Below are positions 18,749 to 31,823 of a DNA stretch of 64,000 bases, one piece after another. Position numbers and translations under genes: made by a program. The DNA lies in assembly GCF_002906855.1 (NCBI RefSeq), contig NZ_MINI01000028.1, positions 1,488,001-1,552,000 on the forward strand, given 5' to 3'. Source of the stretch: Pseudomonas putida. GTDB taxonomy: Bacteria > Pseudomonadota > Gammaproteobacteria > Pseudomonadales > Pseudomonadaceae. Under the pieces are notes generated by a model. That model was not told the DNA's origin and did no database searches. It saw only the letters and a program-made list of their open reading frames with translations. Position 1 is the first letter of the stretch; the number at the start of each line of letters is the position of its first letter.

Positions 18749-21700
18749 ATGACGGACGCCTTCGAACTCCCGCTCTCGCTGGTCCAGGCCTTGGCGCAAC
18801 GCGCCGCACAGACCCCGGACCGCATCGCCCTGCGCTTTCTGGCCGATGCCCCCGGCGAGCAGGCCGTGCTCAGCTACCGCGACCTGGATGCGCATGCGCG
18901 CACCATCGCCGCGGCATTGCAGGCCCGCGCCAGCTTCGGCGAGCGGGCCGTGCTGCTGTTCCCCAGCGGCCCGGACTACGTGGCGGCGTTCTTCGGTTGC
19001 CTGTACGCCGGGATCATTGCCGTGCCGGCCTATCCACCGGAGTCGTCACGCCGCCATCATCAGGAGCGCCTGCTGTCGATCATCGACGACGCCGAACCGC
19101 GTCTGCTGCTGACCGTCGGTGCGCTGCACGACAGCCTGCAGGGTCTCGAAGCCCTGGCCGGCGACAACGCGCCCGAACTGCTGGCAGTGGATGCGCTTGA
19201 TCCGGCATTGGCCGAGTGCTGGCGCGAGCCGGTGTTGAATGGGCACGACATCGCCTTCCTGCAGTACACCTCCGGCTCCACCGCACTGCCCAAGGGCGTG
19301 CAGGTCAGCCACGGCAACCTGGTGGCCAACGAGCAACTGATCCGCACCGGCTTCGGCATCGACCTCAACCCGGACGATGTGATCGTCAGCTGGTTGCCGC
19401 TGTACCACGACATGGGGCTGATCGGCGGCTTGCTGCAGCCGATCTTCAGTGGCGTGCCGTGCGTGCTGATGTCGCCGGGCTACTTCCTCGCCAGGCCACT
19501 GCGCTGGTTACAGGCCATCAGCGAATACGGCGGCACCATTAGCGGAGGGCCGGACTTCGCCTACCGGCTGTGCAGCGAACGGGTCAGCGAGGCGGCCCTG
19601 GCCGGCCTCGACCTGAGCCGCTGGCGTGTGGCCTATTCCGGCTCCGAGCCGATCCGCCAGGACAGCCTCGCCACCTTCGCCGAGAAGTTCGCCGCCTGCG
19701 GCTTCCAGACGAGCAGCTTCTTCGCCAGCTATGGCCTGGCCGAAGCCACCTTGTTCGTCAGCGGCAGCCGCCGTGGCCAGGGCATCGGCGCGCTGGAACT
19801 GGACAGCCATGCGTTGGCCGCCAACCGTGCCGAAGCCGGCAAGGGCAATGTGCTGATGAGCTGCGGCTACCCGCAGCCTGGCCACGCGGTGCGCATCGTC
19901 GAGCCGCAGCAACTTGAAGTGCTGGGCGACAACCAGGTCGGCGAGATCTGGGCCGGCGGCCCGAGCATCGCCTTGGGTTACTGGCGCAACCCTGAGGCCA
20001 CGGCCCGCACCTTCGTCGAAATGGACGGCCAGACCTGGTTGCGTTCCGGTGACCTGGGCTTCATGCGCGACGGCGAAGTGTTCGTCACCGGGCGCCTGAA
20101 GGACATGCTGATCGTTCGCGGTCAAAACCTTTACCCGCAGGACCTGGAAAAGACCCTGGAGCGTGAGGTCGAAGTCCTGCGCAAGGGGCGGGTGGCCGTG
20201 TTCGCTGTCGACGACCAGGGCGAGGAGGGCATCGGCGTGGCGGTGGAAATCAGCCGCAACGTGCAAAAGGCGGTAAAGCCCGAAAACCTGATCAAGACCC
20301 TGCGCCAGGTGACCGCCGAGGCCTGTCGTCAGGCACCGTCCGTAGTCCTGCTGCTCAACCCGGGTGCATTGCCGAAGACCTCCAGCGGCAAGCTGCAGCG
20401 TTCGGCCTGCCGCCTGCGCATGAATGATGGCAGCCTGGATTGCTATGCGCGCTTCCCCGCGGCTGCCGGGTCTGTTGCAGAGACAGCAACCGGCGATGAC
20501 CTGCAAGCGCGCATTGCCGGTATCTGGCGCGAGTTCCTCAAGGTCGAGGCGGTTGCCGCGGACGATCACTTCCTGCTGCTGGGTGGCAACTCCATTGCGG
20601 CCACCCAGGTCACTGCCCGCCTGGCGGACGAGCTGGGTATCGCGCTGAGCCTGCGGACCCTGTTCGAGGCGCCGACACTGGCCGAGTACAGCGCTGCGGT
20701 GGCCGCCATCCTTGCTGAAGGTGCTGGTGAGTCCATCGCTATCACGGCGCTGCACCGTGGCCAGGCCTTGCCGCAGTCGCTGGCACAGAACCGCCTGTGG
20801 CTGACCTGGCAGCTTGAGCCGCAGTCTGCGGCCTACAACATTCCCGCCGGGCTGCACCTGCGCGGCGAGCTGGATCAAGCCGCACTTGAAGCAGCATTCC
20901 AGTCGCTGGTAGCACGCCACGAATCGCTACGTACGGTATTCAGCGAGGAGGATGGGCAGGCGTTGCAGCGCGTCCTGGCGGAGCAGCCTTTCACCCTTCA
21001 GCGCCTGGATCTGGAAGGGCTGGCGCCTGAACAGGTGATCTCGCGCCGCGAGCAAGAGGCGCAACAGCCCTTCGACCTGACCCAGGGCCCGCTGCTGCGT
21101 GTGACCCTGGTGCGCCTGGACGACGAAGACCACCAACTGTGGGTGACCTTGCATCACATCGTCGCCGACGGCTGGTCGCTGAACATTCTGCTCGACGAGT
21201 TCGCCAAGCTGTATGCCGCCCGTCGCCAGGGCCTGGACGCCAAGCTGCCAGCGCTGACACTGGGTTACGCCGACTACGGCAGCTGGCAGCGCCAGTGGCT
21301 GGCCGAGGGCGAAAGCGCACGCCAGCTGTCGTACTGGAAAGCCGCATTGGGCGATGACTCGCCAGTGCTCGACCTGTACCCGGACCAGCTGCGCTCCAGC
21401 CAGCATGAAAACCGCGCCGCGCGCTTGAGCGTGAAAGTGCCGGCCAGGCTGGCCGACGCCCTCAAGGGCCTGGCCCGCGAACAGCAGGCCAGCCTGTTCA
21501 TGGTCCTGCTGGCCGCCTGGCAAGGCCTGCTGCACCGCTACACCGGCCAGGGTGATATCCGCGTCGGCGTGCCCAATGCCAACCGCCCGCGCCAGGAAAC
21601 CCAGGGCATGGTCGGCTTCTTCATCAACACCCAGGTGCTGCGTGCGCAGCTGGATGGCCGCCTGCCGTTCGCCCAGCTGCTGGCCCAGGTGCGCGGGGTG

Positions 21701-24700
21701 ACCCTCGACGCCCAGGCCAACCAGGATCTGCCGTTCGAGCAACTGCTCGAAGCCCTGCCCGAAGCCCGCGAGCAGGGCCTGTTCCAGGTCATGTTCAACC
21801 ACCAGCAGCGTGACCTTTCAGCATTACGCCGTCTTCCAGGCCTGCTCGCCGAAGAGCTGCCGTGGCACAGCCGCGAAGCCAAGTTCGACCTGCAGCTGCA
21901 CAGTGAGGAAGACCATCAGGGTCGCCTGAGCCTGGCCTTCGACTACGCCGCCGAGTTGTTCGAAGCCAGCACCGTCAAGCGCCTGGCCCAGCACCTGCTG
22001 GCGCTGCTCGAGCAAGTCTGCGCGCAACCGCAACTGCCGTTGGGTGACGTACAGCTGCTGGACGAGCAGGGCCGCCAGCAACTGCTGGCATGGGGTGCGG
22101 CACCCGCGCCTGCCCCGCAACGGCTGCTGGTCGAGCAGCTCAACGAACAGGCCCGCCTGACCCCGGGGCGCACCGCGCTGGTCTGGGAAGGCGGCAGCCT
22201 CGACTACGCCGAGCTGCACCAGCAGGCCAACCGCCTGGCGCACTACCTGCGCGACAAAGGCGTCGGCCCCGACACCTGCGTGGCCATCGCGGTCGAGCGT
22301 TCGCCGCAGCTGCTGGTCGGCCTGCTGGCCATCCTCAAGGCGGGCGGCGCTTACGTGCCGCTGGATGTCGACTACCCGGCCGAGCGCCTGGCCTACATGC
22401 TCGGCGACTGCCAGGCCAGCCTGTTGCTCAGCCATAGCAGCCTGCTTGGCACGCTGCCGCAGGTCGACGGCGTCAGCGCCATCGCCCTCGACCAACTGCA
22501 CCTGGACAGCTGGCCAAGCCAGGCGCCGGGCCTGCACTTGCACGGCGACAACCTGGCCTATGTGATCTACACGTCCGGCTCCACCGGCCAGCCGAAGGGC
22601 GTGGGCAACACCCATGCTGCCCTGGCCGAGCGCCTGCAGTGGATGCAGGGCCGCTATGCGCTGGATGCCAGTGATGTGCTGATGCAGAAGGCACCGATCA
22701 GCTTCGACGTGTCGGTGTGGGAATGCTTCTGGCCACTGATCACCGGCTGCAAACTGGTGCTGGCCGGCCCCGGCGAGCACCGCGACCCGCAGCGCATCGC
22801 CACCTTGGTGCAGCAGCATTGCGTGACCACGCTGCACTTCGTGCCGCCGCTGCTGCAGGTGTTCGTGCAGGAGCCGCTGGCCGCTGGCTGCAGCAGCCTG
22901 CGCCGGCTGTTCTCCGGTGGCGAGGCGCTGCCTTCGAAGCTGCGTGACCGTGTGCTGCAGTTGCTGCCACAGGTGCAGTTGCACAACCGCTACGGGCCGA
23001 CCGAAACCGCCATCAACGTCACCCACTGGCATTGCCAGGCTGAAGATGGCGAGCGCTCGCCGATCGGTCGCCCGCTGGCTAACGTGCTCTGCCGGGTGCT
23101 GGACGATGAGCTTGAGCTGGCTGCGCCTGGCGTGCCGGGTGAGCTGTACCTGGGCGGTGCCGGTCTGGCCCGGGGTTACCTGGGCCGCCCGGGCCTGACT
23201 GCCGAACGTTTCGTGCCCCAGGCCGATGGTAACGGCGCGCGCCTGTACCGCAGTGGCGACCGCGCCCGCTGGCAGGCGCAGAGTGAAGCCCTGGAATACC
23301 TCGGGCGTCTCGATCAGCAGGTCAAAGTGCGGGGTTTCCGCGTCGAGCCGGAAGAAGTGCAGGCATGCCTGCTGGCTCAGCCGGGTGTCGAACAGGCACT
23401 GGTGCTGATTCACCAGGACGCGATCGGTGCACAGCTGGTCGGTTACTACAGCGGCAGCGCACCGTCCGAGGTCTTGCTGGCCGCCTTGGCCAAGCAGTTA
23501 CCGGCGTACATGGTGCCGGCCCAACTGATCGGCCTGGAGCACATGCCGCTGGGCCCGAGTGGCAAGGTCGAGCGCAAAGCGCTGCCTGCACCCGTCTGGC
23601 AGCAACGCCAACATGTCGAACCGCAGACTGCACTGCAGCAGCAGGTGGCGGCCATCTGGCGCGAAGTGCTGAATCTGCAGCAGGTCGGCCTGCATGACGA
23701 CTTCTTTGCCCTCGGTGGTCACTCGCTGCTGGCCACCCAGATCGTCTCGCGCACCCGCCTGGCTTGTGATGTCGAGCTGCCGCTCAAGGCGCTGTTCGAG
23801 GCCAGCGAACTGGCCGCGTTCTGTGAGGAGATCGCCCGCATCCGCGCTACCGGTGAGCGCAACCAGCAAGGTGAAATCGTCCGGGTCGACCGCCGCCAGG
23901 CCGTGCCGCTGTCGTACTCGCAGCAGCGTATGTGGTTCCTCTGGCAGATGGAGCCGGACAGCCCCGCCTACAACGTTGGCGGCATGGCGCGTTTACGTGG
24001 AACGCTGCATGTGGATGCCTTCGAACGCGCCCTGCAGGCGCTGATCGTGCGCCATGAGACCCTGCGTACCACCTTCCCCAGCATCGATGGCGTGCCGTAC
24101 CAGTGCGTGGCCGACGACAGCGGGCTGCAACTGGACTGGCATGACTTCACGGCCCTGCCGGCCGATAGCCGTCAGCGGCGCTTGCAGCAACTGGCTGACG
24201 ACCAGGCCCACCAGCCATTCGACCTGGAGCGCGGCCCGCTGCTACGCGCCTGCCTGGCCAAGACTGAGGACCGTGAACACTACTTCGTGCTGACCCTGCA
24301 CCACATCGTCACCGAGGGCTGGGCCATGGACATCTTCGCCCGCGAACTGGGCGAGCTATACGAAGCCTTCGTCGATGACCGCGAGTCGCCACTGACGCCG
24401 CTGCCAGTGCAATACCTGGACTACAGCGTGTGGCAGCGGCAATGGCTGGAAAGCGGCGAGGGCGCACGTCAGCTGGCCTACTGGAAAGCCCGCCTCGGCG
24501 ATGAGCACCCGGTGCTGGCGCTACCCGCCGACCGCCCACGCCCGGCCGTGCAGAGCCACCGTGGCGAGCTGTACCGCTTCGACCTCGACCCGGCACTGGT
24601 CGCCCGCGTGCATGCGTTCAACAATCAGCGCGGCCTGACCCTGTTCATGACCATGACTGCCACGCTGGCTGCCTTGTTGCACCGCTACAGCGGCCAGCGC

Positions 24701-27700
24701 GACCTGCGCATCGGCGCACCGGTGGCCAACCGTATCCGCCCGGAAAGCGAAGGCCTGATCGGCGCCTTCCTCAACACTCAGGTGCTGCGCTGCGAACTGG
24801 ACGGGCAAATGACCGCCACCGCCCTGCTCGACCAGGTGCGCCAGGCCGCCATCGAAGGCCAGTCGCACCAGGACCTGCCATTCGACCAGCTGGTCGAGGC
24901 TTTGCAGCCGCCGCGCAGCAGCGCCTACAACCCGCTGTTCCAAGTGATGTGCAACGTGCAGCGCTGGGCCTTCCAGCAGAGCCGTGAGCTGGCCGGCATG
25001 CAGGTGGATTACCTGGTCAACGATGCCAGCGCCACCAAGTTCGACCTGTACCTGGAGGTCACCGACCTCGACGGCCGCCTGGGCTGCTGCCTGACCTACA
25101 GCCGCGACCTGTTCGACGAGCCGCGCATCGCGCGCATGGCCGAGCACTGGCAGCAGCTGCTGGTCGGCCTGCTCGACAACCCGCAGCAGCGCCTGTGCGA
25201 ACTGCCGATGCTGGCCGATGCCGAGCAGCAAGTGCTGGTCGGCCAGTTGCAGGGCGAACAGGGCTTCGCCCTCGACCAGACGCTGCACGGCCTGTTTGCC
25301 GCCCAGGCTGCGCGTACGCCGAAAGCGGGTGCACTGACCTTCGCCGGCCAGCACATGACCTACGCCGAGCTCGACCAGCAGGCCAACCGCCTGGCCCGTG
25401 CCCTGCGTGAACGTGGGGTTGGCCCGCAGGTGCGGGTGGGCCTGGCGTTGGAGCGTTCGCTGGAGATGGTGGTCGGCCTGCTGGCCATTCTCAAGGCCGG
25501 TGGCGCCTATGTGCCGCTCGACCCAGAGTACCCGCTCGACCGCCTGCGCTACATGATCGAGGATAGTCGCATCGGCCTGCTGCTGAGCCAGCGCGCGCTG
25601 CTCGAAACCCTTGCTGAACTGCCTGACGGCGTGGCGCGCTGGAGCCTGGAAGACGACGCCGCGAGCCTGTGTGCCTATAGCGATGCGCCGCTGGACAACC
25701 TCAACCTGCCGCAGCATCAGGCCTACCTGATCTACACCTCCGGCTCCACCGGCAAGCCCAAGGGCGTGGTGGTCAGCCACGGTGAAATCGCCATGCACTG
25801 CCAGGCGGTGATCGACGCCTTCGGCATGCGCAGCGATGACTGCGAGCTGCACTTCTACTCGATCAACTTCGATGCGGCCAGCGAACGCTTGCTGGTACCG
25901 CTGCTGTGCGGCGCCCGCGTGGTGCTGCGCGCTCAGGGCCAGTGGGGTGCCGAAGATATTTGCCAGCTGGTGCGCGAGCAGCAGGTGAGCGTGCTCGGTT
26001 TCACCCCGAGCTACGGCAGCCAGCTGGCCCAGTACCTGGCCGGCCAGGGCGAGCAGTTGCCAGTGCGGCTAGTGATCACTGGCGGCGAAGCGCTGACTGG
26101 CGAGCACCTGCAGCGCATTCGTCAGGCCTTTGCCCCGCAGCAGTTCTTCAACGCCTACGGCCCCACCGAAACCGTGGTCATGCCGCTGGCCTGCCTGGCG
26201 CCGGAGGTGATGCCCGCCGAGGCTGGCAGCGTGCCAATCGGCCGGGTGATCGGTGCCCGCACGGCGTACATCCTCGACGAGGACCTGGCCTTGCTGCCGC
26301 AAGGGGGAATCGGCGAACTTTACGTCGGCGGTGCGGGCCTGGCCCAGGGGTACCACGACCGCCCGGGCCTCAGCGCCGAGCGCTTTGTCGCCGATCCGTT
26401 CAGCCGCGATGGCGGGCGCCTGTACCGCACCGGCGACCTGGTGCGCCTGCGTGCCGATGGTCTGGTGGAATACGTCGGCCGTGCCGACCTGCAGGTGAAG
26501 ATCCGCGGCTTCCGTATCGAGCTGGGCGAAATCGAAAGCCGCCTGCAGGACCATGCCGATGTCGACGAGGCCGTGGTCCTGGCCCTCGACCTGCCAGGTG
26601 GCAAACAACTGGTCGGTTACCTGGTGTGCCAGCAGGCCACTGCCGACAGCGAGGCTCAGTCCGCACTGCGCGAAGCGGTCAAGGCCGATGCCCGTCAGCA
26701 TCTGCCGGACTACATGGTGCCCGCGCACCTGGTGCTGCTGGAGCGCCTGCCGCTGATGGGCAACGGCAAGCTCGATCGCCGCGCACTGCCGGCACCGGAC
26801 CTGGAGCAGGCCCGCCAGCATTACCAGGCCCCGGCCAATGAGCTGGAGGAGCAGTTGGCGCACGTCTGGCGCGAAGTGCTCAACCTGTCCCGTGTGGGTG
26901 TGCAGGACAACTTCTTCGAACTCGGTGGCGACTCGATCCTGTCCATTCAGGTGGTCAGCCGCGCGCGCCAACTGGGCTTGCAGTTCACCCCGCGTGACCT
27001 GTTCCAGCACCAGACCATCCAGACCCTGGCGGCCGTGGTCAGCCGCAGCGCCGCGCCGAGCAGCATCGAACAGCGCCCGCGCGAAGGGCGCAGCGGCCTC
27101 ACGCCGATTCAGCAGTGGTTCTTCGACAGTGCTGTGGCCCAGCTGCAGCACTGGAACCAAGCGGTGCTGCTGGAGGCACGCCAACCCTTGGACCGCGCCA
27201 CCCTGGAGCAGGCCCTGGCGGCGTTGGTAGCGCACCACGACAGCCTGCGCCTGCGCTTCACCCAGGGGCAGGCGGCCTTCGCTGCGGTGTCTGCCGAGCA
27301 ACTGTTGTGGACCGCCACGGTCGCCGACTTCGCCGACTGCCAGGCGCTGTATACCGACGTGCAACGCAGCCTCGACCTGGAACGGGGCCCGCTGTTGCGC
27401 GCCTTGCTGGTCAGTGACGGGCAGGGCACCCAGCGCCTGCTGCTGGCGATCCACCACCTGGTGGTCGACGGTGTGTCCTGGCGCGTGCTGCTCGAAGACC
27501 TGCAGGCGCTGTATCGCGGCCAGCCACTGGCGGCCAAGACCCACGCCATGGCCGACTGGGCCGCGCGCCTGGCCAGCTACGCCGTCAGCGATTCGCTGCG
27601 CGACGAGCTGGACTGGTGGCAAGGCCAGCTTGGCGGCGTGCGCCATGAGCTGCCGTGCGATCACCCGCAGGGTGGCAACCTGCACCGGCATGCCGACACC

Positions 27701-30700
27701 TTGGCAATCGCCCTGGACGCGGGGCAGACCCGGCAGTTGCTGCAACAGGCGCCGGCGGCCTACCACACCCAGGTCAACGACCTGCTGCTGACCGCGCTGG
27801 CCCGCACCCTGTGCCGCTGGAGCGGTGACCAGGAAGTGCTGGTGCTACTCGAAGGCCACGGCCGTGATGGCCTGTTTGAGGACATGGACCTGACCCGCAG
27901 CGTCGGCTGGTTCACCAACGCCTACCCGCTGCGCCTGAACCCGCAGGCCGGCGACGACGATGCCGCGCGTGCCACCTCGATCAAGCACATCAAGGAACAG
28001 CTGCGTCAGGTGCCGCACAAGGGGCTGGGCTACGGCGTGCTGCGCTATCTGGGCGATGCTGTCAGCCGCGAAAGCATGGCGGCGTTGCCGCAAGCGCGCA
28101 TCACCTTCAACTACCTGGGCCAGTTCGACCAGCAGTTCGACGAGGCCGCCTTGTTCCTGCCGCTGGATGCGCCGGCCGGCCTGGCTCATGATCTGGATGC
28201 GCCGCTGCCGAACTGGCTCAGCATCGACGGCCAGGTCTATGGCGGTGCCCTGCAACTGCGCTGGACTTACAGCCGCGAGCGCTATGACGAGCGCACCATC
28301 GCGCAGTTGGCCGAAGCCTATCGCCAGGAGCTGCTGGCGCTGGTCAGCCACTGCCTGGCCGATGGCAACGGCAGTTTCACGCCCTCGGACTTCCCGTTGG
28401 CGCACCTGAGCCAGCAGCAGATCGACGCGCTGCCGGTTCCCGCCGCGCAGATCGAAGACGTCTACCCGCTGACGCCGATGCAGGAGGGCATGCTCTTGCA
28501 TACCCTGCTGGAACCAGGCACCGGCCTGTACTACATGCAGGACCGCTACCGCATCAACAGCGCCCTCGACCCGCAACGTTTCGCCCAGGCCTGGCAAGCC
28601 GTGGTGGCGCGTCACGAAGCCCTGCGCGCCTCGTTCAGCTGGAATGCTGGCGAGACCATGCTGCAGATCATCCACAAGCCGGGCAACACGCCGGTGGACT
28701 ATCAGGACTGGCGCGGCCTTGATGAGGCGGCCCAGGAGGCGCGCCTGCAGGCCCTGCACAAACAGGAACGGGAAGCGGGCTTTGCCCTGCTGCAGGAGGC
28801 GCCGTTCCACCTGCGCCTGGTGCGGGTGGATGACGAGCGCTACTGGTTCATAATGAGCAACCACCACATTCTCATCGATGCCTGGTGCCGTTCGTTGTTG
28901 ATGAACGATTTTTTCGTGCTCTACCAGGCCCTCGGCGAAGGCCGTCAGGCCTCGTTGCCGGTGCCGCCGCGCTACCGCGACTACATCGGCTGGCTGCAAC
29001 GCCAGGACATGGACGAAGCGCGCAGCTGGTGGCAGGCGAACCTGGCCGGTTTCGAGCGCGCCACGGCACTCCCCAGCGACCGCCCGCTGCGCAATGACCA
29101 CGCCGGTGACGGCATGCTGGTGGGTGACTGCTACACCCGCCTGGAGGTGAGTGATGGCGTGCGCCTGCGCGAACTGGCCCAGGCCCATCAGCTGACCATC
29201 AACACCTTCGCCCAGGCGGCCTGGGCGCTGGTGTTGGCGCGCTACAGCGGTGATCGCGACGTGGCCTTCGGCGTGACCGTGGCCGGGCGCCCGGTGAGCC
29301 TGCCGCAGATGCAGCGCACGGTCGGTCTGTTCATCAACAGTATCGCCCTGCGCGTGCAACTGCCCGAACCAGGCCAGCGCCGCACCGTGCGCCAGTGGCT
29401 GCAGGGCGTGCTGGAGCGCAACATGGAGCTGCGCGAGTACGAGTACCTGCCGCTGGTGGCGATCCAGGACTGCAGTGAACTGCCCAAGGGCCAGCCGCTG
29501 TTCAACAGCTTGTTCGTGTTCGAGAACGCCCCGGTGGAAACGGCGGTGCTCGACCACGCCCAGCACCTCAACGCCAGCTCCGACTCCGGCCGCACCCACA
29601 CCAACTTCCCGTTGACGGCGGTGTGCTACCCGGGCGATGACCTGGGCCTGCACCTGTCATTCGACCAGCGCTACTTCGACTACCCGACCGTCGAGCGCCT
29701 GCTGGCCGAGTTCAAGCGCCTGCTGCTGGCGCTGGTGCAAGGCTTTGAAGGGGAGGTGAGTGAGCTGCCGTTGCTGGGCGAGGACGAACAGCGCTTCCTG
29801 CTCGACGACTGCAACCGCACCGGGCACGCTTATCCGCTGGAACAGAGCTACGTGGCACTTTTCGAAGCGCAAGTGGCTGCCCACCCTGAGCGAACCGTCG
29901 CTCGATGCCTCGAAGCGTCTTATGACTATGCCGGGCTGAACCTCGCGGCCAACCGCCTGGGCCATGCCCTGGTTGCCGCGGGCGTGGCCATCGACCAGCC
30001 GGTTGCCCTGCTGGCCGAACGTGGCTTGCCGCTGCTGGGCATGATTATCGGCAGCTTCAAGGCCGGCGCCGGCTACCTGCCGCTGGATCCGGGCCTGCCA
30101 TCGGCGCGCCTGCAACGTATCGTCGAGCTGAGCCGCACGCCGGTGCTGGTGTGCAGCGCGGCCTGTGCCGAGCAAGCGCGCCAGTTGCTGGGACAACTTG
30201 AGGGGGGGACGCGGCCGCAGTTGTTGGTATGGGAAGAGGTACAGGGCAGCAGCATCGCCAGCCACAACCCGGGCATCCACAGTGGGCCGGACAACCTGGC
30301 CTACGTCATCTACACCTCCGGTTCCACCGGGCTGCCCAAGGGCGTGATGGTCGAGCAGCGCGGTATGCTCAACAACCAGCTGAGCAAGGTGCCGTACCTG
30401 GCCTTGAGCGAGCATGACGTGATCGCCCAGACCGCCTCGCAGAGCTTCGACATTTCGGTCTGGCAATTCCTCGCCGCGCCGTTGTTCGGCGCCCGGGTGG
30501 AGATCGTGCCGAACGCCATCGCCCATGACCCGCAAGGCTTGCTCGCGCATGTGCAGGCCACCGGCATCACGGTGCTGGAAAGCGTGCCATCGCTGATCCA
30601 GGGCATGCTGGCCAGCGATCATCAGGCGCTCGATGGCCTGCGCTGGATGTTGCCGACTGGCGAGGCGATGCCGCCGGAACTCGCTGCGCAATGGCTGCAG

Positions 30701-31690
30701 CGTTATCCGCAGATCGGCCTGGTCAATGCCTATGGCCCGGCGGAGTGCTCGGATGACGTGGCCTACTTCCGCGTCGACATGGCTTCGACCCGCGGCAGCT
30801 ACCTGCCGATTGGCACGCCGACCGACAACAACCGGCTGTACCTGTACGGCGAGGACCAGACCCTGGTCCCGCTGGGGGCGGTGGGCGAGTTGTGCGTGGC
30901 CGGCACTGGCGTCGGCCGTGGCTATGTTGGCGACCCGGTGCGCACGGCACTGGTGTTCATCCCGCACCCGCACGGGGCGCCGGGTGAACGCTTGTACCGT
31001 ACCGGTGACCTGGCGCGGCAGCGCCCGGACGGGGTGCTGGAGTATGTCGGGCGCATCGACCACCAGGTAAAGATCCGCGGTTACCGTATCGAGCTGGGCG
31101 AGATCGAGGCGCGCCTGCACGAGCAGGCCGAGATTCGTGATGCGGCGGTGGGGGTACAGGAAGGTGCCAATGGCAAGCATCTGGTTGGCTATCTGGTGGC
31201 GCACCAGGGTGTGGTCGCCGATGCCGCGTTGCTGGAACTGGTCAAGCAGCGCCTGCGCGGGGAGCTTCCGGAGTACATGGTGCCGTTGCACTGGGGCTGG
31301 TTCGCCAGCCTGCCGCACAACGCCAACGGCAAGCTTGATCGCAAGGCGTTGCCGGCCATCGAGATCGGTGGGCAGCACAGCCAGGCTTACCAGGCGCCGC
31401 GGGATGAACTGGAGATAGTGCTGGCCGGTATCTGGGCCGACGTGCTCAAGGCCGAGCGGGTCGGGGTGCATGACAACTTCTTCGAGCTGGGCGGGCATTC
31501 GCTGTTGGCCACGCAAATCGCCTCGCGGGTGCAGAAGCAGTTGCAGCTGAACGTGCCGTTGCGGGCGATGTTCGAGTGCAGCACGGTGGAGGAGTTGGCC
31601 GAGTATGTGCGCGGGTTGCAGGGTAGCGTGGTGGATGAGGCGAAGGCTGATCGGCTCAGTGACCTGATGGCCGAGCTGGAAGGGCTGTAG
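18749..31690 (+). CDS. pvdL: Pyoverdine chromophore non-ribosomal peptide synthetase PvdL
   Basis: 4313-residue cytoplasmic NRPS that starts pyoverdine synthesis (fatty acid, L-Glu, D-Tyr, L-Dab). Domains in order: fatty acyl-AMP ligase (about 1-575); T (Ser615); C (HHIVADG at 802); A for Glu (YTSGSTG at 1274); T (Ser1659); C (HHIVTEG at 1851); A for Tyr (core at 2329); T (Ser2729); epimerase (HHLVVDG at 2902); C (HHILIDA at 3372); A for Dab (core at 3855); T (Ser4251). There is no thioesterase, as expected for the initiating enzyme. The last A domain reads DIWELTADD by hand against GrsA numbering, a code I associate with Dab. ATG 18749 follows AGGAA; upstream frame to 18665 overlaps the promoter. 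Confidence 0.97.
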   Translation: MTDAFELPLSLVQALAQRAAQTPDRIALRFLADAPGEQAVLSYRDLDAHARTIAAALQARASFGERAVLLFPSGPDYVAAFFGCLYAGIIAVPAYPPESSRRHHQERLLSIIDDAEPRLLLTVGALHDSLQGLEALAGDNAPELLAVDALDPALAECWREPVLNGHDIAFLQYTSGSTALPKGVQVSHGNLVANEQLIRTGFGIDLNPDDVIVSWLPLYHDMGLIGGLLQPIFSGVPCVLMSPGYFLARPLRWLQAISEYGGTISGGPDFAYRLCSERVSEAALAGLDLSRWRVAYSGSEPIRQDSLATFAEKFAACGFQTSSFFASYGLAEATLFVSGSRRGQGIGALELDSHALAANRAEAGKGNVLMSCGYPQPGHAVRIVEPQQLEVLGDNQVGEIWAGGPSIALGYWRNPEATARTFVEMDGQTWLRSGDLGFMRDGEVFVTGRLKDMLIVRGQNLYPQDLEKTLEREVEVLRKGRVAVFAVDDQGEEGIGVAVEISRNVQKAVKPENLIKTLRQVTAEACRQAPSVVLLLNPGALPKTSSGKLQRSACRLRMNDGSLDCYARFPAAAGSVAETATGDDLQARIAGIWREFLKVEAVAADDHFLLLGGNSIAATQVTARLADELGIALSLRTLFEAPTLAEYSAAVAAILAEGAGESIAITALHRGQALPQSLAQNRLWLTWQLEPQSAAYNIPAGLHLRGELDQAALEAAFQSLVARHESLRTVFSEEDGQALQRVLAEQPFTLQRLDLEGLAPEQVISRREQEAQQPFDLTQGPLLRVTLVRLDDEDHQLWVTLHHIVADGWSLNILLDEFAKLYAARRQGLDAKLPALTLGYADYGSWQRQWLAEGESARQLSYWKAALGDDSPVLDLYPDQLRSSQHENRAARLSVKVPARLADALKGLAREQQASLFMVLLAAWQGLLHRYTGQGDIRVGVPNANRPRQETQGMVGFFINTQVLRAQLDGRLPFAQLLAQVRGVTLDAQANQDLPFEQLLEALPEAREQGLFQVMFNHQQRDLSALRRLPGLLAEELPWHSREAKFDLQLHSEEDHQGRLSLAFDYAAELFEASTVKRLAQHLLALLEQVCAQPQLPLGDVQLLDEQGRQQLLAWGAAPAPAPQRLLVEQLNEQARLTPGRTALVWEGGSLDYAELHQQANRLAHYLRDKGVGPDTCVAIAVERSPQLLVGLLAILKAGGAYVPLDVDYPAERLAYMLGDCQASLLLSHSSLLGTLPQVDGVSAIALDQLHLDSWPSQAPGLHLHGDNLAYVIYTSGSTGQPKGVGNTHAALAERLQWMQGRYALDASDVLMQKAPISFDVSVWECFWPLITGCKLVLAGPGEHRDPQRIATLVQQHCVTTLHFVPPLLQVFVQEPLAAGCSSLRRLFSGGEALPSKLRDRVLQLLPQVQLHNRYGPTETAINVTHWHCQAEDGERSPIGRPLANVLCRVLDDELELAAPGVPGELYLGGAGLARGYLGRPGLTAERFVPQADGNGARLYRSGDRARWQAQSEALEYLGRLDQQVKVRGFRVEPEEVQACLLAQPGVEQALVLIHQDAIGAQLVGYYSGSAPSEVLLAALAKQLPAYMVPAQLIGLEHMPLGPSGKVERKALPAPVWQQRQHVEPQTALQQQVAAIWREVLNLQQVGLHDDFFALGGHSLLATQIVSRTRLACDVELPLKALFEASELAAFCEEIARIRATGERNQQGEIVRVDRRQAVPLSYSQQRMWFLWQMEPDSPAYNVGGMARLRGTLHVDAFERALQALIVRHETLRTTFPSIDGVPYQCVADDSGLQLDWHDFTALPADSRQRRLQQLADDQAHQPFDLERGPLLRACLAKTEDREHYFVLTLHHIVTEGWAMDIFARELGELYEAFVDDRESPLTPLPVQYLDYSVWQRQWLESGEGARQLAYWKARLGDEHPVLALPADRPRPAVQSHRGELYRFDLDPALVARVHAFNNQRGLTLFMTMTATLAALLHRYSGQRDLRIGAPVANRIRPESEGLIGAFLNTQVLRCELDGQMTATALLDQVRQAAIEGQSHQDLPFDQLVEALQPPRSSAYNPLFQVMCNVQRWAFQQSRELAGMQVDYLVNDASATKFDLYLEVTDLDGRLGCCLTYSRDLFDEPRIARMAEHWQQLLVGLLDNPQQRLCELPMLADAEQQVLVGQLQGEQGFALDQTLHGLFAAQAARTPKAGALTFAGQHMTYAELDQQANRLARALRERGVGPQVRVGLALERSLEMVVGLLAILKAGGAYVPLDPEYPLDRLRYMIEDSRIGLLLSQRALLETLAELPDGVARWSLEDDAASLCAYSDAPLDNLNLPQHQAYLIYTSGSTGKPKGVVVSHGEIAMHCQAVIDAFGMRSDDCELHFYSINFDAASERLLVPLLCGARVVLRAQGQWGAEDICQLVREQQVSVLGFTPSYGSQLAQYLAGQGEQLPVRLVITGGEALTGEHLQRIRQAFAPQQFFNAYGPTETVVMPLACLAPEVMPAEAGSVPIGRVIGARTAYILDEDLALLPQGGIGELYVGGAGLAQGYHDRPGLSAERFVADPFSRDGGRLYRTGDLVRLRADGLVEYVGRADLQVKIRGFRIELGEIESRLQDHADVDEAVVLALDLPGGKQLVGYLVCQQATADSEAQSALREAVKADARQHLPDYMVPAHLVLLERLPLMGNGKLDRRALPAPDLEQARQHYQAPANELEEQLAHVWREVLNLSRVGVQDNFFELGGDSILSIQVVSRARQLGLQFTPRDLFQHQTIQTLAAVVSRSAAPSSIEQRPREGRSGLTPIQQWFFDSAVAQLQHWNQAVLLEARQPLDRATLEQALAALVAHHDSLRLRFTQGQAAFAAVSAEQLLWTATVADFADCQALYTDVQRSLDLERGPLLRALLVSDGQGTQRLLLAIHHLVVDGVSWRVLLEDLQALYRGQPLAAKTHAMADWAARLASYAVSDSLRDELDWWQGQLGGVRHELPCDHPQGGNLHRHADTLAIALDAGQTRQLLQQAPAAYHTQVNDLLLTALARTLCRWSGDQEVLVLLEGHGRDGLFEDMDLTRSVGWFTNAYPLRLNPQAGDDDAARATSIKHIKEQLRQVPHKGLGYGVLRYLGDAVSRESMAALPQARITFNYLGQFDQQFDEAALFLPLDAPAGLAHDLDAPLPNWLSIDGQVYGGALQLRWTYSRERYDERTIAQLAEAYRQELLALVSHCLADGNGSFTPSDFPLAHLSQQQIDALPVPAAQIEDVYPLTPMQEGMLLHTLLEPGTGLYYMQDRYRINSALDPQRFAQAWQAVVARHEALRASFSWNAGETMLQIIHKPGNTPVDYQDWRGLDEAAQEARLQALHKQEREAGFALLQEAPFHLRLVRVDDERYWFIMSNHHILIDAWCRSLLMNDFFVLYQALGEGRQASLPVPPRYRDYIGWLQRQDMDEARSWWQANLAGFERATALPSDRPLRNDHAGDGMLVGDCYTRLEVSDGVRLRELAQAHQLTINTFAQAAWALVLARYSGDRDVAFGVTVAGRPVSLPQMQRTVGLFINSIALRVQLPEPGQRRTVRQWLQGVLERNMELREYEYLPLVAIQDCSELPKGQPLFNSLFVFENAPVETAVLDHAQHLNASSDSGRTHTNFPLTAVCYPGDDLGLHLSFDQRYFDYPTVERLLAEFKRLLLALVQGFEGEVSELPLLGEDEQRFLLDDCNRTGHAYPLEQSYVALFEAQVAAHPERTVARCLEASYDYAGLNLAANRLGHALVAAGVAIDQPVALLAERGLPLLGMIIGSFKAGAGYLPLDPGLPSARLQRIVELSRTPVLVCSAACAEQARQLLGQLEGGTRPQLLVWEEVQGSSIASHNPGIHSGPDNLAYVIYTSGSTGLPKGVMVEQRGMLNNQLSKVPYLALSEHDVIAQTASQSFDISVWQFLAAPLFGARVEIVPNAIAHDPQGLLAHVQATGITVLESVPSLIQGMLASDHQALDGLRWMLPTGEAMPPELAAQWLQRYPQIGLVNAYGPAECSDDVAYFRVDMASTRGSYLPIGTPTDNNRLYLYGEDQTLVPLGAVGELCVAGTGVGRGYVGDPVRTALVFIPHPHGAPGERLYRTGDLARQRPDGVLEYVGRIDHQVKIRGYRIELGEIEARLHEQAEIRDAAVGVQEGANGKHLVGYLVAHQGVVADAALLELVKQRLRGELPEYMVPLHWGWFASLPHNANGKLDRKALPAIEIGGQHSQAYQAPRDELEIVLAGIWADVLKAERVGVHDNFFELGGHSLLATQIASRVQKQLQLNVPLRAMFECSTVEELAEYVRGLQGSVVDEAKADRLSDLMAELEGL

Positions 31691-31696
31691 ATCGGG

Positions 31697-31713
31697 GGGG
31701 CGCTTTGCGCCCC
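31697..31713 (+). terminator. Hairpin directly after pvdL
   Basis: GGGGCGC (31697-31703) and GCGCCCC (31707-31713) enclose TTT, seven bases after the pvdL stop. There is no U-tract, so this is a weak terminator or RNA-stabilising structure that works together with the REP pair that follows. Confidence 0.55.
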
Positions 31714-31716
31714 ATT

Positions 31717-31797
31717 GGCGGGGCAAGCCCGCTCCTACAGGTACTCCGCAAGGCTTGAATTTTGTGGGGTTTCTGTAGGAGCGGGCTTGTCCCGCGA
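31717..31797. repeat. REP doublet between pvdL and dsbG
   Basis: Inverted units GGCGGGGCAAGCCCGCTCCT (continuing ACAG, 31717-31740) and CTGTAGGAGCGGGCTTGTCC (continuing CGCGA, 31773-31797). This is the common putida-group REP pair, located between convergent genes. Confidence 0.85.
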
Positions 31798-31823
31798 AAG
31801 GGCCGGCTCAGGCAATCGAGGTG

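Noticed and set aside
21824..23413. Long open frame (529 codons) antisense to pvdL, and similar ones at 24521-25852, 26069-27766, 27845-29653 and 29657-31726
   Set aside because: Antisense frames of this length arise from the strong GC3 bias of pvdL; the predicted proteins are Gln/Ala/Arg/His-rich with no domain, signal or ribosome site.
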